A stretch of 64,000 nt of DNA from Undaria pinnatifida (GCA_012845835.1 JABAKD010000016.1:6541919-6605918); one strand, 5' to 3'; shown: positions 11,201 to 22,500, counted from the stretch's first letter. Made by a program: numbers and translations. Notes: generated by a model not told the origin, from the letters alone.

Positions 11201-14200
11201 GGCCTGACCTGTGAACAGCCCTGCTTTTTTTTTCCTGATTATGTGCTTCATTTTGCTTTCATCATTCCGTGCTTCTTGGGTTTCTACTGACCATAAACGC
11301 GTATCGGGTGGGGGTATCGTTCAGGTAGAGTGGCACAGCGGGACAAAACGCCAGCGCCAAGACTTTTGGATCAACGTGGTGCACAACGCGTGCGAATCCC
11401 TCTTGAACGACGACAAGACCAGTGGAGAAGAGGAGTTCCGCGGCCATCTGCGGCGTTTGACGAAGGAAAACAACGTCCCCAGGAAAAGGCACGTGGAGCA
11501 ACGTTACCCCGTATAGCAATGCATCCACGTTCTTGGGGACAAAAACTTGGAATTAGTACGGGAAACATGCCGTGCTACATGAGCTCACGTTTTTAGCGCC
11601 TCGTTCATCGTTTTTTTTTTTTTTTTTCAACACACATCTACTTTCCAGCTTCTGGACAAGCCGTGGTCACAGATGTCGTCCCTTCTCCCCCCCGGTTCTT
11701 GCCTTCAATTTTGTATCGCGCATAAGGTTCAGCAATCCCACTACTCGTCGACTTTTCATCGAGTGTTGCTAACTCACGCTCTCGCGCTTTCCGCAAGTCA
11801 ATTTGTGCACAAGAAAAAGTCCCCACGAATTTATACGAGTATGCACTCGGGGGGGTTCGAACTCACGAAGCTGACCTATACCAGGCTCGAGGATGACCTG
11901 ATACGCCACCGGGGCGACCGGATATACATAAACAAGCCTAGCGTCATTTCGTGCCTGTGGTGTAGATAGTCGGTATTCCCAAAGGGGCAAATCATAGACC
12001 TATTCGTACTAGTATTCGCTTGTTGGTGTGTTTCGCGCTATTAATAGTATAAACCGCTACATAAGAGCGAGGCAAGTGGAATGAGGATGTCTGGGTACGA
12101 ATACGAATAGTTACGGCCCTGAAACGCGGAATTAGGGGTGGGAGTATATAAAACGTTTTTGGCCACGCCAGGCTCAAGTTGCCGCCAGGACCGGCAGAAA
12201 AATATTTGCAAAATATCCTAGTGCAGAAAAGGGCGGAGGGACTGTTAATCGGGAATGGCTGGTGCGCCCTGAGGGCAGTGTCTAGGAATAAACATTACTC
12301 TTAATAAGTGTTAGGGGCTTGCATGTAATTGAGCTCATGTGTTTGAAAGCGGAGCGTCGGCAGACCTCTCGCGACCCGACTCCCTGCCCCCTTTCACCCG
12401 ACTCGCCGAGTACTTCACGGCGCTTGAGCGCTTGATGCACACGATGTTTGCCTGGTCGGTGAAAACCCAACGTGCCCCGTCCCATCATTGTAGAGGTGCG
12501 AGGGTCTGGCCCAACAGGCTACAGCCATGCATGATACGATGAAAACACCTTCCACCCCCCCCCTGTCCTCCCTGCCCCCCCCCCTCTATCGTGTGCGTTG
12601 GCTTGGTGTGCAGGACCAAGTTCGAAAACTATGCGTCGGTTACGCTTGGTCTCGAAGGCGAGGAGGGAACCAAGGTTTCAGATCGCCTCTGGAGCGCTAT
12701 CGACGATCGCCTCAAGCTCGAGGCAGGTTCGGGTGTGGACTGCCTCCTCACAAGAGTCCAGGCCAGGTGAGCCAGTAGACTTTCGCTGCCTTGTTTTCAA
12801 ACCTCAAAACGTACGAGAGAAATTACCAAAAGTGTTACTGTTTTTTCACGTAAGCGAGAAAACGACCGTCTGAACAATTGATGGGCAGCGGTATGATGAT
12901 ACGACGGGAAAAGAGATGAGAGAGACGGAAGCATGCCGTCATGCTGCTGTAGACTACTCGTGGAGTGAGTTCTGCCGTCGTTGCGGCGGGGAAAAGGGAT
13001 GGGGGAGAAGGAAACATGCCGTCATACTGCTGTAGACTACTCGTATATTGAATCGTGTGTGACTTATCGCTGCGGTGCTGCATATTGGTGTGATGATGGA
13101 GTTGTGAACGAAGTTATTCATGGAGGAGTTTGGTGAGAAGATAGCTGGAGTTTACCGATGGCGCAGCAAGCGTGACGGTTGGGCGTGCCTGAAGCACCAG
13201 CCGAGTGTCCGTGCATCTGCGGTGCTGCATACCGTACGAGTTACCACTTTTACCCGGAAATATAAGTCTCGTTTTGATATTTGCATCAACACCCAAACGG
13301 TGCTTACCCAAACGGTTCTTATTCGAACGATGCTTGCCTTCCTGGACAGGAAATAAGCATTGTAAAACATCAAAAGCACCAGGAGCACCACAGCTGTAGA
13401 TCGAGGATTTTTGTCGAAACGCATACGATTTGCAGGCTGTGTTATGCTTCGGTCGCGCGTGTTACGGGTGTGTGTGTTTTCGTGAATGGTAGGTCGGTGA
13501 CTCCGCTTAGTGCTACTGTAGCTAGTATCAGGGTGAGCAGGAGGATTTTTACGAAGGCGTTCAACGTTTAATTCTGCGCACGGAAACGACATAGCCCGCT
13601 AGTTTAGGACTTGACGTTTCTACAAGCACGCCTCTTCTCACTTTGTTTTAACAGGTGGCCCGACGCACGCCATGTTCATCGCTTGGACCAAGACACTTCG
13701 GGGTTGGTTGTCATGGCGCTAACGGTTGAGGCGGCGAGGGAGATGTGTCGGCAGTTCCGCGAGCGAGGTGAAAGGCTACTTGAGGATCGCCGCAGGGCTT
13801 TGTCGCGGATCTGGTGCTGTGCCCACATCTGCGTTTGTTGGCTTTTGTTTCCTTTTGATGTTCCGAGTTTATTTCGCCTCGTGACTGCTGCTGCAGCGTC
13901 TGCAGCTTGTTTGGTACAGTCGGTTATTTCGTCCCGCCTACTCCTATTTGAGTACTGTCGGCATCGACGTGTGTGGCTTGAGTTGTGACATGATTGTGAC
14001 ATGAGAACATTTCACTGTGCCAGGTGCGCCACACAGTGACGCCTCTGGCCGGACTGGTGGGAGAGTCGGAGCTTGAACATGGTGTGGAGCTTGATATTCC
14101 TCTGTCTTCCCACCCTAGAAGGGGGCAAACCTGCAGCAGCAGTATCTGCTGCTGCTCTGGCTACTAGCCTGTTGTTGCGGTGGCCCACGAGACCCACGCA

Positions 14201-16910
14201 GTCACGTGCCAAATTTTCCTCTATCTGGCCCCCGTTTGGTTCCAGTATTATGAGTTATGTTTTCTTTATACGCCGAAAACCCTACCCTAAAGCCTAACCC
14301 CAACCCCTGCCCTCTCCGGTGGAGCTTTGTCCGGCGAAATCCGCAAGAAAAATAGAAGACAAAATGCGTGATAGTTACGTGCTTTTTCCCTCCCGATTTC
14401 CGACTGTGCCGGTATGTTAATATAATACCTGGTAATGAGGAGAAGGCGCTTCTGCCGTGGCACCGACCCCGTAGTACTTTGCGCAACGCCCGTGGCTGAT
14501 GTGACCGCACGCCGCCCCTCTTTGCTCGCAGTACCTTCGAAAACCTACACGGCGGTGTTGGAGGGGCGGATGACCAAGGCTCCAAAGAGCGGCGAGATTG
14601 TGAAAAAAATGCGCCCGGATGTCAACGACCGACCGCGACAAGTGAGAAGCTTGCGCATATGACGCTCCGCACGTGACGCTCCAAGCAGTATGAATAATAG
14701 CTCTTGTCCCAGCAGTGGATTGGCTGATTGCGAGACAGTGTGCTCTCGTGCTCGGATCCACGCGAAGCTGCCAGCGGATGGTTTTTTTGGCATGTCTACA
14801 ATTTGTTACCGTTCATTCTTTCGTCGTGTGTCGTTGTGGGAAACAGGAACTTGAATTTTTTTTCATCGTCTTGGGGGAAAAGTTGAGAATATACCCTGGA
14901 CACTACGGTCTTGGGCCCCTTGTTGACTTTTGGGCACCTGTCCCGTCCTTGCTTCTGTTTGTGCGACATGGTTTGTTCGTTTTCAGGTGTTGGACGAGGA
15001 GGGGGGCAATGAGGCGCGGACGCTTTGGCAGAGGGTGAAGAGGGAGGATGATCGGACCCGGGTCGACTTCACGCCTGTCACGGGCAGGACGCACCAGGTG
15101 CGCCAGTGTGTGATCCCGTTGCATGTGCTGTTGCATGTGCTGTTGCATGGAAGCATGCCGCGGTAGTGATGCACTTCGATTTTCCGAGGCTTCTCGCTTC
15201 AGCTATCTATGTACCTCTCACCCAAATACTCATTCTAAGCAAGATTATGAGAGGAACCTGACGAACAATGCCATGGGCCAGGTGTGTCATCCCACGGAAG
15301 AGGTGCAGCAGGTTCTAACAAGCTTATGAGCTCCTAACATGCGGAGCTCAATATCGACATCACCCGAAACATGAACCCGAAGGCATTGGTTCGCCCAATT
15401 CGCCCAACACGTTTATGCGCCAGTTCTAAAACAGAATATTCTGGTGAAGGTGTCAGAGCAACCAGAATTTCCTCACTCGGGGAGCTCAACCGGAACGTTG
15501 TCAGCATTATCAGAAACGTTTGGCCCAGAAACTGCAACCCCTACCGCACTATAGAGGGAGGACTCTATCATATGACTTAGGTATCTAACGAGCAGTATTG
15601 TAAAACAAAAAAAGGAGTTCCAACGAGATTGGGCTTTTCCTCGGTTGAGGAGCCCCGCCCCCGTCAAAATTGATTCGACAAGAAAGGGCTGTATACCCCA
15701 AACGTAGAACGCGTCACGGGCGGGTCGCAGTGCACTTACATTGCACCTGTGATCGAACGACTAGCCCGTTCGAAACGGCACCCATATACGTGTCACGGAC
15801 AAAACATGTTGACATTAGGGTCGACCTTAACGATACGTACAGTATTTCAGTTTTTTTTTTAGTTTCGAAATTTCTCTACGAGGGTTGGAATCTTGACGAG
15901 TACGAGCCTTCAGTTGGCTCGTAAGATAATCGTCCACCGGGCACAGGACCGTCACTACAGCAGTAACGCTCGCGGAAGTCACCCGCGTGGTGGTCCCACT
16001 GGAGTCTGCCTGACTCGTAGGCAGGTGGCGGTCCCTTGGGGAGTGGAATCCATCACCAAACAACTCATCGCGATACAACGCCCAAAGCGACAAAAATCTC
16101 AGCTATTGCCCTCAGCGAGCTTGCTCGGTTGGCCGCCTCGATGCGGTCACTTTGTCAACTCGGCAAAGAGAGCCAAGAAACCCACTGCGTTCTGCGAATA
16201 GTTATAACCTGCCAATGACCTTTGGGAACGACGCTGCACAGTCTTGTGCGCTCGCGAGTGGTGGCATATTTCGAGCGGTGCGGCTGCCCGGTCTTCCACA
16301 CCCTTGTACTTAAACTCCTGGTTTGTCCTCACAAAATATGTCATAGTCAATCTCCTTTTTTTCACCTCCCAACTTTTTCGGGGTTTTCCCGAAATATTTC
16401 GGAAAAATTCATTAAAAAACTGAAATAAACCCTTCGTTAAGATCGACCCTTAGAGTTGTAACATGTTTTCAGCACGAGGGGTTAAAACGCAAACAAGAAC
16501 GCGGCGAAGCGGCCTCCTTAAGAGAAAGAGGCCTCCTTGTAATTCCCGATATTTTCGTGTCTGAACCGGGCGACGAGGGGGGTGGCGCTCAACCCCTATT
16601 GAACTGCGCCCATTTTTGGGGGGGGACACACTAATTGTAGTTAGCGTGAGGGAAAAGTTGCAGCAGTGCAAGGGTTAACGTGGTCCTTGTGCCGCTCGAG
16701 TCTTTTCGTACGGAGTATTTTCGCGCGACAGACTCAAGTGTTTCCTGATATACCACTATACTCGCGCTGTACGCTTTTTTTTATCAGATACGGATACACG
16801 CTTTATCCCTGGGTCACCCGGTCGTAGGGGACTCTTTGTACGGAACGGAGGAAGGAAAGGCTATGTCGGACAGGTTACTGCTTCACGCCCGACGGATTTG
16901 CTTCCCTCAT
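5279..16910 (+). CDS. RluA-family RNA pseudouridine synthase, terminal exon not found
   Basis: Isomerises uridine to pseudouridine in rRNA or tRNA. Exons are 5279-5530, 12621-12766, 13655-13767, 14532-14641, 14987-15097 and 16788-16910, and their phases agree throughout. Exon 1 holds a Ser/Thr/Ala-rich start and the LDKPSGLRTVPGR motif. Exons 2-3 give LLTRVQAR-WPDARHVHRLDQDTSG, in which Asp144 of HRLD is the catalytic aspartate. Exon 4 has KTYTAVLEG and NDRPRQ, exon 5 PVTGRTHQ, and exon 6 IRIHALSLGHPVVGDSLYG and LLLHARR. The order matches bacterial RluA, with about 35 extra residues before LLTR. The exon 2 acceptor is an AAG (12618-12620); the CAG at 12611-12613 would break the frame. Only the last 15 or so residues expected for the family are missing, and no convincing final exon was found before 19.5 kb. 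Intron 1 is 7.1 kb and full of repeats. No clear organelle-targeting signal was seen. Confidence 0.87.
5935..6760. repeat. GCAGCAGTAC-rich repeat block with a direct duplication
   Basis: Intron 1 of the pseudouridine synthase. Degenerate arrays of GCAGCAGTACGTACAGCAG-type sequence alternate with CCACCCACCCA runs. A segment with AAATTGGTGCTGTATC occurs at 5945 and 6300, and one with CACCTGGTACGCGGGGAGCA at 6479 and 6567, so the block grew by local duplication. No coding capacity. Confidence 0.6.
7176..7877. mobile_element. TIR element of about 700 bp, possibly PIF/Harbinger-like
   Basis: The left end GGGCCGTTCTTATCGGAGA and the reverse complement of the right end GGGCGGTTCTTATCGGAGA form an inverted pair. 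Both are followed inward by TAAATTTCCTAAATTTCC-like sequence, making TIRs of about 50 bp. Flanking trinucleotides are TTG or TTT on the left, depending on the exact end, and TTA on the right, so a 3-bp duplication is possible but not proven. It lies in intron 1 of the pseudouridine synthase and surrounds a minus-strand ORF. Confidence 0.55.
7263..7628 (-). CDS. Unrecognised ORF with a hydrophobic segment inside a TIR element
   Basis: A 121-codon ORF whose middle reads like real protein: an acidic/polar stretch (LILESDEITIQ), then IPDTRRRNMK, then a roughly 22-residue hydrophobic helix beginning AIAGVLVVLGMFLTIGAAV. The rest is low complexity. The family is not recognised. It could be a host gene fragment captured by the TIR element, or chance. 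Confidence 0.2.
   Translation of the reverse strand: MTRVVQHYGRWKKAALAFGGLILESDEITIQHSEYIPDTRRRNMKAIAGVLVVLGMFLTIGAAVAGLHESTWPGCFPLRSSGVFAHACCVTTRVTAGVGGGGLALWLGFQKSGKRRQTTPR
7880..8945. repeat. Composite block of about 250-bp tandem units between direct repeats
   Basis: About 130 bp at 7882-8005 recurs at 8812-8940 in the same orientation (shared GAGAGGGTG, TTCTTATATTC, TCCTGTACTGCTGTA). Between them, units of about 250 bp with AGCAGGCWGCG..GGTGGTTCAACGGCCACTC recur near 8150, 8400 and 8660. Intronic, with no credible coding frame. Confidence 0.6.
9146..9890. other. Intronic stretch with one dispersed motif
   Basis: Contains GCCGGTATGTGCCAGCC (9150), a motif shared with 30520-30560 and, more loosely, 49440-49480. 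Otherwise no gene, RNA or clear repeat structure was seen up to the hAT-like element. Confidence 0.4.
9894..11223. mobile_element. Non-autonomous hAT-like element, copy 1
   Basis: The ends are CAGGGCTTTTCACGGGTA and, as reverse complement, CAGGGCTGTTCACAGGTC. The flanking 8-mers TTTGTTTT and CTTTTTTT match at 6 of 8 positions, compatible with an aged 8-bp duplication. Both subterminal regions are arrays of the pentamer GGGTC (or GACCC), and the inner parts carry CCGCGGATC repeats and a (GCA)n tract. No transposase was seen. An inverted relative lies at 38210-39462, with matching interior (for example GCGCGCACACCGCA near 10885). The CAGxG ends and 8-bp duplication are hAT hallmarks. Confidence 0.72.
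11612..11935 (-). mobile_element. SINE-like element, copy 1, tRNA-like head and poly-A tail
   Basis: Read on the minus strand it begins with a tRNA-like head: A-box match TGGCGTATCAG at 11908-11898 and B-box GTTCGAAC at 11862-11855. A body with GCGCGAGAGCGTGAGTTAGC follows, and it ends in a poly-A of about 18 nt (T run at 11611-11628). Relatives occur at 44.2, 44.9, 51.7 and 52.5 kb. Confidence 0.6.
12395..12590 (+). repeat. C-tailed dispersed repeat, copy 1
   Basis: Shares CACGGCGCTT, TTTGCCTGGT, GGTGAAAACCC, CCCGTCCC and GCGAGGGTCT in the same order with 47.2 kb and 55.4 kb, and ends in poly-C-rich sequence. Short non-coding repeat of unknown class, just upstream of exon 2 of the pseudouridine synthase. 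Confidence 0.5.
12915..13050. repeat. Two tandem units in intron 2
   Basis: AACATGCCGTCATACTGCTG and GTAGACTACTCGT follow a GGGAAAAGRGATGRGRGAGA block twice, with a spacing of roughly 80-100 bp. Non-coding. Confidence 0.5.
13389..13465 (+). repeat. Dispersed LTA-core repeat, copy in intron 2
   Basis: Diverged copy of the repeat whose better copies read GAGATCGAAGATTT..GTCGAAACTCATC then TTTGCAAGCTG. See the copies at 53.5, 54.1, 62.4 and 63.3 kb. Confidence 0.45.
13768..14531 (+). other. Intron 3 of the pseudouridine synthase
   Basis: Mostly unstructured. At 14280-14310 there is a short CCCTAA/CCCCAA-like tract, also seen near 1857 and 2817; it is too short and degenerate to call telomeric. 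No gene was seen. Confidence 0.4.
15098..16787 (+). other. Intron 5 of the pseudouridine synthase
   Basis: A 1.7-kb intron between the THQ-coding exon and the IRIHALSLGHP-coding exon. No gene, RNA gene or clear repeat was recognised, apart from a short TTGCATGTGCTG duplication at 15120. Confidence 0.5.
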
Positions 16911-16954
16911 GTGAGCTGCGTGTTGAATGACTCTCAAGAGTGGAAGGATCATAG

Positions 16955-17215
16955 TGATCATGAGGCGATACTATCTAGGGGAGAGTATCCTGGTATCCAC
17001 ACTGGGCATGCTTGCGAAGGTTGAATGATTTTAGTGATAACGAGACGTGCGGTACTACCAGGGGATAGGACCTGGTATCCACACTGAGCATGTTCGCGAA
17101 CGGCCGTGTCACGGATGGGCGTGAGTGACGATAGTGACGCGAAGGGGAAGAAAGTGGTACGTGCGCATACGACGTATGTGCGCGCACGACGTATGTGCGT
17201 GCACGGCGTGTTCGC
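16955..17215. repeat. Short tandem repeats after the last recognised exon
   Basis: TGGTATCCACACTG and GCATGYTYGCGAA recur in two units of about 80 bp (16960-17100). They are followed by alternating CGCAYACGACGTATGTGCG units (17155-17215) that are self-complementary. Non-coding. Confidence 0.5.
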
Positions 17216-17827
17216 GCGCCACATATTGGGGTCGCGACGGGGGATTTGGATGCTACCCTCTCCGCATGCTCTCCATTATTTACATTTAGTTCAGTCAAAG
17301 CTAGGAAGTGGACGTAAATCCGCATATGCGCAAAAAGGGCGGAAACTGTTAATGATGTCGCGGTTACCTATATATAGAGGTGCCTTATTTGCGTGTGTCC
17401 GCGTCCACTAGATATATCAAACTGCTCACACGTTTTCATGGCCTAACACGCGAACAAGCTTAGGACGTTGAAGCGCTTCAGAATACGTTCGTATTCGGTC
17501 AATCGTGACGAGAAAACTCCTACCGGTATGAAAACTGTTTTTTTTTAAATGTGACCGTAACCTTTTCGTACAACACCACCCTCACGCGCATTGTCCCGCC
17601 ATTCTTTCCGCTATCCTCAGCCGCGAACTGGCGAGCAAGTGGACTTGGAGTGCCCTCCTCCATTTTAGCTCAGCCTTCTGGTTAATAGTCGACGGTAGGG
17701 GCCCTTTGGCTCGCGGCAGCAAAATCTGATCAACTGTTGAACAAAACTACCGGGCGCGATGGCTGGGGGCTGTCAGCGAGGCGGAATCTCGGGATTCAAA
17801 AACTGATTATGCTCACGCCCGCTTTGT

Positions 17828-18250
17828 CGTATCATATGCGGTTCGAGAAGGTTGAAGCTTTTTGTATTGCTCCCGCTTACTCGTATCATCTGCGGTTCGA
17901 GATTGACGAAGCTTCTTGTATTGCGAAGAACGAAGGGGACTGCAGCCTGCTTTGTGGTGAAGCTTGCTGTAAAGCAAACAAGCGGGGTAGAGGAGGGGAC
18001 GACATCGTGCTTAGTAATGTAACCCTTTTACTACTGCAATAACAAACCCACACAAATCCCAAGTGGTTTGTCCCCCAAGTGTCCTTGCAGTTCTAAAGAG
18101 AGGAAAAGCATGTACTGCTGTATTGCAAAAAAGGGACAATATCGACAGGATAGCACTCGGGTAGGCGTTCCGCCTGTCACGGGCAGGACGCATCAGGTGC
18201 GCCGCCCGCAAACATGCGGTTCGAGGTTGATGAAACTTGTTGTAGTGCGA
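17828..18250 (+). repeat. Degenerate repeats around TGCGGTTCGAG
   Basis: TGCGGTTCGAG followed by a GTTGAAGCTT-like sequence and TGTATTGC or TGTAGTGC occurs near 17838, 17890 and 18222. The exon-like fragment at 18150-18206 sits in the same block. Confidence 0.4.
18150..18206 (+). pseudogene. Duplicated tail of pseudouridine synthase exon 5
   Basis: About 50 bp copy the end of exon 5 and its donor, with CGCCTGTCACGGGCAGGACG identical followed by CAYCAG and GTGCGCC. It encodes the PVTGRTHQ motif. The rest of the exon is absent or unalignable, so it cannot replace exon 5; it lies downstream of exon 6. Confidence 0.6.
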
Positions 18251-19094
18251 GGAGAGCAGAGGAGGGTGTCCTACTAATATCCACCAGAAGGGAAAAGTGG
18301 GGGCGTAGGCACTCTTTGGAAGTGCGCTCGCGTTTTTGGGGGAAAACTACTTAAGAGTTAGCGTGGGATGTTTTTGCGGCGGTGGAAAGGGTAAGAGATC
18401 CGGCATTATAAATGAATCACGGGTTTTTCGATCAGTGGAACTGCACAGCAGTGGGGACGCGAAGCAAACGGGCACAGAGCCCGTGGCCCCGAGGACAAAT
18501 GGTGTCAATAATGACGGGTATTAGCTATTGTAGCAGAGCCGTTTAGTTGCGATATCGGGGCGGCTTCCTTCAACACAAGCCGGGCGAGCGTCATTCGTCT
18601 GCGCTGCGACTTTTCATTCGATGCATGCCTTGCGATGGCCATTTGTCGGCGCTCCAACACCAACAGCGCGGGAAATCGATCGTTGGGATGGACACCTGCC
18701 ACTCCTTGCCTGTTGCCTGATTCTCGAATAAATTCTCGAATAGGCCAATATTCTCAAATAAAATCTCGAATAAGCCAACATTCTCGAATCTAGCGATAGA
18801 CGAGGCACCGCCAACGCGCGTGTTGAACCAAACGCCATGCAAGACTTGAAATGCCAACCTAGCGCTTACGAACGCTCTTTGATGCATGACAAATCAAACC
18901 ATAGCAAGCAGCAAAACATGGCACCAGCCCACTTGTTGAGATGCCTTGAGCTGAGCACAGTGATATTAGTTGTTACTCGCGAAGTAAGTCACTCGCCCTT
19001 ATCAGACCTCCTTGGTCACGTCCCCAAGCCTTCAACGAATATGGCCAACCAACACACTCACCGAGGCCACCGTGGGTTTCCCAAAAAGGTAAGT

Positions 19095-19530
19095 GGAGGT
19101 TTTTCCCCTCAAGGCGTGCACTACAAGCGGCCAAAATCGGATGCGGAAGTGTTCCTCTTCCCCTTAACCCCTGTTTTAACTGCGTTCTTTTCAATACTGC
19201 ATCCAAGTACTTTAGCTCCAAAAACGTGGGCGCAGTTCGGAAGGGGTTAAAGGGGTGGACGACAAGCAACCAAAACCGAAATTGGAGGCGGTCCACATTC
19301 CCCTAAAGGCGTGTTTGTGCTGCAAGCGACGAGAGAGCCTTTCCCCCACCCCAATTTGAAGTGCTGCATTTTCCCCCATACAATTTCCGAGAACTTTGCC
19401 GCCAAAAACGTGGGCAAAAGTTTTCAAGGGGCTAAGGTGTGCCCTACAAGCGACCTAAACCGAAATCGGAGGCGTTCGACATTCCCCTAAAGGCTTGTTT
19501 TGGCGCTACAAGCCAGCGACTAGTGAGCCT
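19095..19530. repeat. Tandem units of about 160-180 bp at the 3' side of Rpt5
   Basis: The series CTACAAGCGRCC..AAATCGGA, then ATTCCCCTAAAGGC, then CCAAAAACGTGGGC recurs near 19115, 19255 and 19440. The array stops a few bases before the Rpt5 stop codon (19538-19540), so the Rpt5 3' UTR probably runs through it. Confidence 0.6.
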
Positions 19531-19537
19531 TCCCGCG

Positions 19538-22500
19538 TCATGCGTAGTAGTCCAGCGAGCCCTTCTTCTTGGCGGATACAACGTTGATGCCCTCCATGAA
19601 ATCCTCGTGCTTGATCTAAAAAGGGTAGCAAAAGGGTCAGGGCAAACGAGGAATAAAACAAGAGCACGTGATACTGCAAGAACCTCGCGACTGTATCACG
19701 CTTGCGAGAAATGCACGCTCGTATTGTACTCGTGACTCCATGATTTGCCCTGGCGGCATCACTGCTTGCTGAAGGTAATCCACTCGGCATCACAGAAAAA
19801 AAGGAAAGAGGACCAGGGTACTGTATCCTGCTGCCATCCTGTGGGTTGAAACTGCAATTCTCTCGCGGTGGGGATACATTTCGCATTCAATTATCACTCC
19901 TTCCGCGGATACAGCACGAAAGACCGGGAACAACTTGGCAAAAATGCGGGGCATGGGCACGGTTTGGTACCTGTTCTGCCTCCCGTCTGAGTGCAAGCAT
20001 GCCCGCCTCCACGCACACCGCCTTCAGCTGCGCTCCGTTAAAGTCATCGCAGGACCGAGCCAGCTCCTCGAAGTTCACGTCGCCTGGTGCACACAACGCG
20101 CCGAATAATCAGTCACACAAGCCACAGTCAGTCGTGGAAAAAAAATGTATTCACAATAGCTGGCAGCGCGTATGCATGTGCTTCCGAGCACGCCAACGGT
20201 TGCGTCAGCCGCCTGGTGTACATTTTTCGGAAAATTGAAAAAATCGTCCAAAAATTATCTTGCATGCTTCGTGTAATACTCCACACTCTATTCGTTCGTT
20301 CACACGGAAGCACTCTCGCGACATTCCTGTCCAATTTTACAGTTTTCTACAACTGTGAATCGGCAGGATCTCACGGCTAATAACTACCCGGGTAATCGGT
20401 ACGTGCCTATAGATACTTGATTAATTATAGTCGGCAAGTCGACGGACGAAGCCGGCTGATGATCAGCCGACTTACCGACTTAAATCACGCGAGGGAAGCA
20501 GGCCAATCAGCTCCTCCCGGCCGAGGGGCGGGCTGCCCACAAAAAATAAAAACGTTTATTTTTTATTTTTTATCCTCCGGCGGATGGGGAAAAATAAAGC
20601 TTTTGAATCTCACTACATTGTAAACAATTCCTGTCAGTACGGAAACCAAACTAGTCGGATAGTCAAGACGGCACCTCCGGGATACAACTATTAGTCCAAC
20701 ATATAACTGGTTGGTGACTCAAGTCTTGCCGACTTACAGCTGTACAGTTCTCAGATTTCGATCTTGACGCGAAAATACACCCGCGAGGGGTGGGGCGTGT
20801 GCCTTACCCTTGTCCACGTTCATCTTCCGGCTGTGGATCTGCAGAATGCGCCCCCTCGCCTCTTCCGACGGGTGCGGCAGTTCGATCTTGCGATCCAGTC
20901 GCCCGGATCGCAGCAGCGCAGGATCCAAAACGTCTGGCCTGTTGGTCGCCGCGATCACCTGGTAGCGTGTTGGCGTAGGGTTTGTACACGGAAGTTGGCG
21001 TCGGCTGTATACAAACACAAAGGCGGGAGCCCCTAAATGCAGCGCGGGGCTGCACCCAAATGTGCGTGCGGCAGGTCAGTAAAAAAAAACAAAGAACGCC
21101 ACCGAAACACGCAGCGGCGGAGCCCGCCACCACCCCTGCCGACCTCGAGCCTCCCCAAGTGTGCGGGCTAGGTTAGGGCTACGGTTGGGATCGGCTTGGG
21201 TGTGGGCCGACGAGCAGGATAACAACTGGCGACATTGCGCTGCCCGGATGCAGGCGCAGCGCCGCGCTGCATTTAGGGGCTCCCACAAAAGGTAGGAGTT
21301 GATAGACACGAAGTTGGCGTTATATATACATTACACATGGGGGAGTGATAATCTCGCAGACATAGGCGGAATCTAAACCTCGCCCACGGGGACATATAAA
21401 AACCATCCCCGGGTTTCCACCATCATATTACGGTTCGCAGTGTGCGAATTCGCGGGCATCAACGAGGGTGCTGGCACCGCCCCTACAGCACCATGGCCAC
21501 CGAGATAGGCAGCAATATGACACCTGGACACCCCTGTACACTCAAGGCTCGACTTTCAGCCCCTGAAAGCTAGAAATTGGCGAAATCGATGACGATTTGC
21601 AGGTGCTGTTTAGGCCGCCACAGCAGCAGTACGTAGTGCAGCCCCACACACGTGGGTGCTGGCGTTGCTCCTACAGCCCCACGACCACCACTACATGCAG
21701 CAATATCACACCTAGACTACATACCCACACACTGAAGGCCGGACTTCAGCCCCTACGAGTGAGAAGTCGTCGAAATCGAGGACGATTTGCACGTGCTGTG
21801 GACACCGCGACCGCTGCATGCATGCAGCAGGCAGTACATATGCATACATACATGTGTACATGTACAGTACACAGCAGTAGTGCAGCCTACACACATCACA
21901 CACCCGCAGAGGGAAGAATATCCCACGTTTGCTCTCCGTAGGTGCCCAAGAATAGTGTCAGTCTGACGTGCCTGTTGTATCCAGGAACTATAACAGGACA
22001 ATGTGCAAGCGCACCCACAGCAGTGTAGTCTATAACTTGAATATTACACAACCCACCCACAACAGCAGTAGACAACAGCAGTGCATAATGGACGTGTGGA
22101 GGAAAAGAGGAACACGTGCCAAATGGCTGCCTTACAGCTAGCTTTCGGCACCCATTTACAGTACAACTTCAGCCCACAGCTTCCGTCAATGAGGGAACCA
22201 CGGCTGGCTGTCAATCAACCGTGAGATCTGGAAACTTTAGATGAGCAAGCATATGATATAAACTAAAAGGTAGTTTGGTGCTAGTTTTAAGCTACCGGCA
22301 CAGCAGCAGCCAGCAGCAGCAGCCAGCAGCCAGCACCAAGTTTTCAAACACAGCAAACCGTAATACGACGGTGGAAACCCGGGGGTGGTTCTTATATGTC
22401 CCCGTGGGCGAGGTTTAGATTCCGCCTATGTCTGCGAGATTATCACTGCCCTTACACATGAGTTAGCGTTGGATTGCACAAAGTACGATTTACACAACCA

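Noticed and set aside
14021-14150. Possible extra pseudouridine synthase exon (CAGGTGCGCC, VELDIPL reading)
   Set aside because: Exons 3 and 4 join in phase without it, it would introduce a stop, and the sequence does not align with RluA.
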